Origin: Candidatus Levyibacteriota bacterium
GTDB taxonomy: Bacteria; Patescibacteriota; Microgenomatia; Levybacterales; GWA1-39-11
Assembly: GCA_016204525.1 (NCBI GenBank)
Contig: JACQKO010000014.1
Location: 1-8,474, forward strand
DNA length: 8,474 nt
Direction: 5' to 3'
In this document: piece by piece, positions 5,600 through 8,474 of the stretch
How positions within the stretch are numbered: the first letter of the stretch is position 1
Layout of the letters: every line of letters begins with the position of its first letter
The notes under the pieces: model-generated
Told to the model about the DNA's origin: nothing
Seen by the model: only the letters and a program-made list of their open reading frames with translations
Databases searched by the model: none
Made by a program: the position numbers and the translations under genes

Positions 5600-5605
5600 T
5601 ACGGG

Positions 5606-5677
5606 CGGGGTGTAGTTCATCGGTAGAACGCTCGGTTTGGGACCGAGAAGTAGGAGGTCCAATTCCTCTCACCCCGA
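5606..5677 (+). tRNA. tRNA-Pro (anticodon UGG)
   Basis: The acceptor stem CGGGGTG pairs with CACCCCG (5670-5676), discriminator A at 5677. The D arm is GTTC/GAAC with GG in the loop. The anticodon stem CTCGG/CCGAG encloses loop TTTGGGA with anticodon TGG (5638-5640). The T stem GGAGG/CCTCT has loop TCCAATT, with C at position 55 instead of U. CCA is not encoded (ACCC follows). Confidence 0.95.
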
Positions 5678-5800
5678 CCCGGCAACATGCGGGTGTGGTT
5701 CAGTGGGTCGGACCGACCAACAGGAGGGAGACCGGCTGCGAGGGCGTAGCCCGAAGACGGCGGTGGAAGAATGACTCCCTTCTCTGGCGACGTAGCTCGT
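5678..5800 (+). ncRNA. unassigned GC-rich structured RNA between tRNA-Pro and tRNA-Gly
   Basis: About 65% GC (71 of 110 bases at 5691-5800), far above the flanking genes, as expected for a structured RNA in an AT-rich genome. Visible pairing: a 9-bp helix AGGAGGGAG (5722-5730) with CTCCCTTCT (5775-5783); inside it ACC (5731-5733) with GGT (5762-5764). Further inside is a 7-bp hairpin GGCTGCG/CGTAGCC with AGGG loop (5734-5751), next to a CCG-AAGA-CGG hairpin (5751-5760). Before it lies GGTCG-GAC-CGACC (5706-5718). The 5' part from 5689 (GCGGGTG-TG-GTTC) resembles the 5' half of a tRNA with a possible D arm, but no matching 3' acceptor strand, anticodon arm or T arm follows. I see no SRP RNA core, RNase P or tmRNA signature. 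It probably shares the tRNA-Pro promoter. The exact ends are not known. Confidence 0.55.
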
Positions 5801-5871
5801 GCGGGATTAGTACAGAGGTAGTATGCCACCCTTCCAAGGTGGAGACACCAGTTCGATTCTGGTATCCCGCT
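5801..5871 (+). tRNA. tRNA-Gly (anticodon UCC)
   Basis: The acceptor stem GCGGGAT pairs with ATCCCGC (5864-5870), discriminator T at 5871. The D arm is GTAC/GTAT with GG in the loop. The anticodon stem CCACC/GGTGG encloses loop CTTCCAA with anticodon TCC (5833-5835). The T stem ACCAG/CTGGT has the canonical TTCGATT loop. CCA is not encoded. It directly follows the unassigned RNA with no spacer, so the two must be separated by processing (RNase P). Confidence 0.96.
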
Positions 5872-5893
5872 CAGGTTAGCTACTTTGGCGGAC

Positions 5894-5913
5894 AGGCAAA
5901 AGCCTTTTATTTT
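5894..5913 (+). terminator. weak intrinsic terminator after tRNA-Gly
   Basis: AGGC-AAAA-GCCT (5894-5905) forms a 4-bp stem followed by TTTATTTT. It sits between tRNA-Gly and the promoter of the fused dehydrogenase gene. The stem is short, so it may be inefficient. Confidence 0.4.
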
Positions 5914-5927
5914 CTCCCGAAAAACGT

Positions 5928-5933
5928 TATTAT
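5928..5933 (+). promoter_or_regulatory. -10 box of the zwf-gnd fusion gene
   Basis: TATTAT ends 7 nt before the GTG at 5941; overlapping TATATA boxes (5931-5936) lie slightly closer. The layout matches the leaderless pattern of the other genes. No Shine-Dalgarno and no convincing -35. Confidence 0.45.
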
Positions 5934-5940
5934 ATATAGC

Positions 5941-8346
5941 GTGAGCGCCAAAAGTCCTTATCCAGTACCGCCCAAAACTTCCGACAAGCCCAAAAATATT
6001 CCTACTGTCTTTATTATTTTTGGTGCTACTGGTGATTTGATGGGCAAAAAAATAGTCCCCGCCCTATTCCACCTCTACAAAAAGGGTAAGTTTCCAAAAC
6101 TGTTTAAGATAATCGGATTTTCACGGAGGAAGCTAAGTCAGGATGAATTTGTCGAATTTGTTCGTAATCTTTTAGTAAATCATTCAGAAGGAAATATCGT
6201 AAAGGGCGATTTAGAGCGGTTTTTATCTTATTTTCTGTTCCAGGAAGGAAACTTCGAAGAAATTTCTTACTATAAAACTCTGGCCTCCCGCCTTGGGATT
6301 GTAGATCGGGAGTGGAGGGTTTGTTCAAACAAGCTCTTTTATCTTGCAGTTCCGCCGCAGTATTACAAAGGAATCTTTGAGCGGCTTCATGATTCGGGAT
6401 TGACAATTCCCTGCGGCCCTGACGAAGGATGGACAAGAGTTATTATTGAGAAGCCATTTGGAAAGGATCTAAAAACTGCAGAAGATTTGGATGTTCTGCT
6501 TGCCAAGCTTTTTAAGGAAGAGCAGATATATAGGATCGACCACTATTTGGCAAAAGAGATGCTTCAGAACATTTTAACATTCAGATTTGCGAACAATCTT
6601 TTTGAGGAAGAATGGAGTAATAAGCTAATAGATCGCATTAACATTCGAACATGGGAAAGTATTGGCGTTGAAGGACGAGGACAGTTTTATGACGGGATAG
6701 GCGCGCTTCGTGATGTTGGGCAAAATCATCTCCTTCAAATGCTAGCGCTTGTTACAATGGACAGACCTCTTTCATACGATGCCAAAAATGTAAGACAAAA
6801 AAGGGCCGAGATTTTATCCACCCTTGAGGTTCTAACGCCTGATGAGATTAAAAAACAAACATTCCGTGGACAATATAAGGACTATAACGAGACAGAAGGT
6901 GTTTTAAAAGATTCTAAGACTGAGACATTTTTCAGAGCGAATACTCAACTCTCCCACCCCCGCTGGCAAGGCGTAGAAATCATGCTTGAGGCAGGTAAAA
7001 AGCTTCCCTTAAGAAAAGAGATTGAACTAATTCTTAAACATCCTACCCCATGTATGTGTCCAGCGGGAAGGCCACATCTTCGGAATAAAATACTGATCGG
7101 TATTGAGCCTCGGGAAGGTATACAAATTGAGTTTTGGTCAAAAAAGCCGGGGCTTGAGCAAGCATTTGCCAAAAGGAAGCTCAACTTTGTTCTGCGCCGC
7201 GTTTCCGAGCGTGTACAATATGTAGAAGAATACGAAAAGCTTCTTCTTGATTGTATATCCGGGAATCAGATCCTGTTCTTGTCGACACCGGAGATAAGAG
7301 CTTCTTGGCAATATATAGATCCAATTATTGAATCGTGGAACAAGAACTTAGTCCCGCTTGTTTCGTACAAACCTAATTCGACGCAAATTATAAAACTTGC
7401 CGACAAAAAAATGAGTGGGAACAGACACGTGATAAAAAAGGAAATAGGGATAGTGGGCTTAGGTAAAATGGGAGGAAATGTGGCGAGGAGACTCGTAAGT
7501 CTTGGATGGCAGGTGGTCGGGTACAATCGAACGGCGCAAGTAACACGCGAGCTTGAGAAAGAAGGAATTGACGGTGCCTATTCTTTCGAAGAGCTTGCTA
7601 AAAAGCTCTCAAAGCCTCGTGTAATTCTTACAATGCTGCCTGCCGGTAAGCCTACGGATGACGTACTAGATTCGCTTATTAAGGTTCTTTCTCGAAACGA
7701 CATAATTGTTGAAGGCGCAAACTCTTTTTACAAAGATACAATTCGGCGCTCGGAATTAGCAACAAAGGAGGGAATAAAATTTATAGATGCTGGAATCTCG
7801 GGCGGCCCGAACGGCGCTCTGAATGGTGCGTGTTTAATGGTTGGAGGAGATAAGGAGCTATTTGAATATTTAAAGCCTCTGTTTGAATCAATGGCAAGAC
7901 CTTCTGCGGTAGCGCATTTTGAGGGAGTTGGGGCCGGACATTTTGTCAAAATGGTTCACAACGGAATTGAATATGGGATGATGCAATCGATTGCCGAAGG
8001 CTTTAATCTCCTGAAAAAGGGCCCTTTCGAATTAGATCTTTCCGAAGTAGCAAGAATCTATAATAACGGGAGCGTTGTTGAATCACGTTTGGTAGGCTGG
8101 CTTCAAGATGCGTTTCTGAAATTCGGTCAAGATCTCAAAGATCTCTCGGGTTCGGTCGGATTTACAGGAGAGGGAGAATGGACCGAAAAAACAGCAAAAG
8201 AATTAAAAGTTCCGGCAGAAATCATAGAGAAATCATTTGAATTTCGCGTCAAATCACAGGAGAACCCGAGCTTTATAGGAAAAGTTTTAACCGCTATGCG
8301 AAATCAATTTGGCGGCCATTCCATCGAAAAGGGCAAAATGACCTAG
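5941..8346 (+). CDS. zwf-gnd: glucose-6-phosphate dehydrogenase / 6-phosphogluconate dehydrogenase fusion
   Basis: One open frame of 801 residues holds two complete enzymes of the oxidative pentose phosphate pathway. Residues 1 to about 488 are G6PD (glucose-6-phosphate to 6-phosphogluconolactone): nucleotide motif GATGDL (28-33), EKPFG (170-174), phosphate-binding RIDHYLAKE (198-206; the family usually has G where A204 is), and QNH with H263 as the expected general base. This is about the full length of a normal G6PD. Residues 491-801 are the short, roughly 300-residue 6PGDH type (6-phosphogluconate to ribulose-5-phosphate and CO2): GLGKMG (507-511 region), ISGGPNG (619-625), GHFVKMVHNGIEYG (666-679) with K670 and N674 catalytic, GEWT (745-748). 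The join has no stop codon; in-frame ATG (7411) and GTG (7429) lie exactly where a free 6PGDH would start. GTG at 5941 is chosen because a longer frame runs through tRNA-Gly. The lactonase is absent here. Confidence 0.9.
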   Translation: MSAKSPYPVPPKTSDKPKNIPTVFIIFGATGDLMGKKIVPALFHLYKKGKFPKLFKIIGFSRRKLSQDEFVEFVRNLLVNHSEGNIVKGDLERFLSYFLFQEGNFEEISYYKTLASRLGIVDREWRVCSNKLFYLAVPPQYYKGIFERLHDSGLTIPCGPDEGWTRVIIEKPFGKDLKTAEDLDVLLAKLFKEEQIYRIDHYLAKEMLQNILTFRFANNLFEEEWSNKLIDRINIRTWESIGVEGRGQFYDGIGALRDVGQNHLLQMLALVTMDRPLSYDAKNVRQKRAEILSTLEVLTPDEIKKQTFRGQYKDYNETEGVLKDSKTETFFRANTQLSHPRWQGVEIMLEAGKKLPLRKEIELILKHPTPCMCPAGRPHLRNKILIGIEPREGIQIEFWSKKPGLEQAFAKRKLNFVLRRVSERVQYVEEYEKLLLDCISGNQILFLSTPEIRASWQYIDPIIESWNKNLVPLVSYKPNSTQIIKLADKKMSGNRHVIKKEIGIVGLGKMGGNVARRLVSLGWQVVGYNRTAQVTRELEKEGIDGAYSFEELAKKLSKPRVILTMLPAGKPTDDVLDSLIKVLSRNDIIVEGANSFYKDTIRRSELATKEGIKFIDAGISGGPNGALNGACLMVGGDKELFEYLKPLFESMARPSAVAHFEGVGAGHFVKMVHNGIEYGMMQSIAEGFNLLKKGPFELDLSEVARIYNNGSVVESRLVGWLQDAFLKFGQDLKDLSGSVGFTGEGEWTEKTAKELKVPAEIIEKSFEFRVKSQENPSFIGKVLTAMRNQFGGHSIEKGKMT

Positions 8347-8363
8347 TTCTTGAGTGCTTCGTT

Positions 8364-8394
8364 CTTACATTCGAGCCTCAAATATAGTAAAATA
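8364..8394 (+). promoter_or_regulatory. promoter of tRNA-Arg
   Basis: TAAAAT (8388-8393) within AGTAAAATA (8386-8394), the motif shared with the other tRNA units. CTTACA (8364-8369), 18 nt upstream, is a weak -35. The tRNA starts 9 nt after the -10. Confidence 0.5.
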
Positions 8395-8402
8395 GTTAGG
8401 AT

Positions 8403-8474
8403 GCGGGTGTAGCTCAACGGACAGAGCACCTCCCTTCTAAGGAGGTGGTTGAAGGTTCGATTCCTTTCACCCGC
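8403..8474 (+). tRNA. tRNA-Arg (anticodon UCU), discriminator beyond window
   Basis: The acceptor stem GCGGGTG pairs with CACCCGC (8468-8474), which ends exactly at the window edge, so the discriminator base is not seen. The D stem is GCTC/GAGC. The anticodon stem CCTCC/GGAGG encloses loop CTTCTAA with anticodon TCT. The T stem GAAGG/CCTTT has the canonical TTCGATT loop. Confidence 0.95.

Noticed and set aside
5567..5662. Longer start for the ZIP transporter at 5662
   Set aside because: It would begin inside tRNA-Pro and add 32 unrelated residues; the ATG at 5566 gives the expected N-terminus and has a -10 box 6 nt upstream.
5678..5800. SRP 4.5S RNA, tmRNA, RNase P RNA or selenocysteine tRNA
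   Set aside because: No SRP GGAA/AGCAG core, no tmRNA or RNase P signature sequence, and no tRNA T arm or closing acceptor strand was found.
5695..5940. N-terminal extension of the fused dehydrogenase frame back to an ATG at 5695
   Set aside because: It runs through the structured RNA and the whole tRNA-Gly gene, has a low-complexity unlikely sequence, and G6PD homology starts just after the GTG at 5941.
715..8346. UGA recoded as glycine, as in some candidate phyla
   Set aside because: No in-frame TGA occurs in any gene and glycines use GGN codons. The lack of TGA stops in six complete genes is too small a sample to mean more.

Overview
The window is moderately AT-rich. It carries seven protein genes (one cut by the left edge), five tRNA genes and one unassigned GC-rich structured RNA. 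Several features fit a reduced, ultra-small bacterium of the Candidate Phyla Radiation (Patescibacteria, perhaps Microgenomates-like). Genes are short and compact. No start codon has a visible Shine-Dalgarno sequence, and -10 boxes sit almost on the start codons. None of the four tRNAs whose 3' end is visible encodes CCA. Gaps between genes are filled with short-period repeats. This placement is an inference, not a proof. All complete genes stop with TAA or TAG, and none has an in-frame TGA, so a UGA-recoded lineage is unlikely.

Layout from left to right. Positions 1-2790, minus strand, read as Mur-ligase-family protein (MurF-like, no separate substrate-binding domain), then alpha/beta hydrolase, then DegT/DnrJ-type PLP aminotransferase, which runs off the left edge. 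The hydrolase and aminotransferase are 18 nt apart and probably co-transcribed. Positions 2942-3532, minus strand, hold a class I SAM methyltransferase. It diverges from a membrane-anchored D-Ala-D-Ala carboxypeptidase at 3569-4528 (plus). A tRNA-Leu/tRNA-Ala pair follows, then a ZIP metal transporter (minus, 4808-5566). Next is a plus-strand RNA cluster: tRNA-Pro, the unassigned structured RNA and tRNA-Gly. It is followed by a single reading frame (5941-8346) that fuses complete glucose-6-phosphate dehydrogenase and 6-phosphogluconate dehydrogenase. A tRNA-Arg ends the window.

Functionally, the left part concerns the cell envelope: a Mur-type amide ligase, peptidoglycan trimming and probably sugar or surface modification. 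The right part is the oxidative pentose phosphate branch joined into one polypeptide, which makes NAD(P)H and ribulose-5-phosphate. The lactonase that acts between the two fused steps is not in the window.

The points most worth a second look are the zwf-gnd fusion, the unidentified RNA at 5678-5800, the consistent leaderless promoter layout, the inverted arrays of 7-9 nt repeats between genes (and one tandem array inside a gene), and two tRNAs with C instead of U at T-loop position 55.
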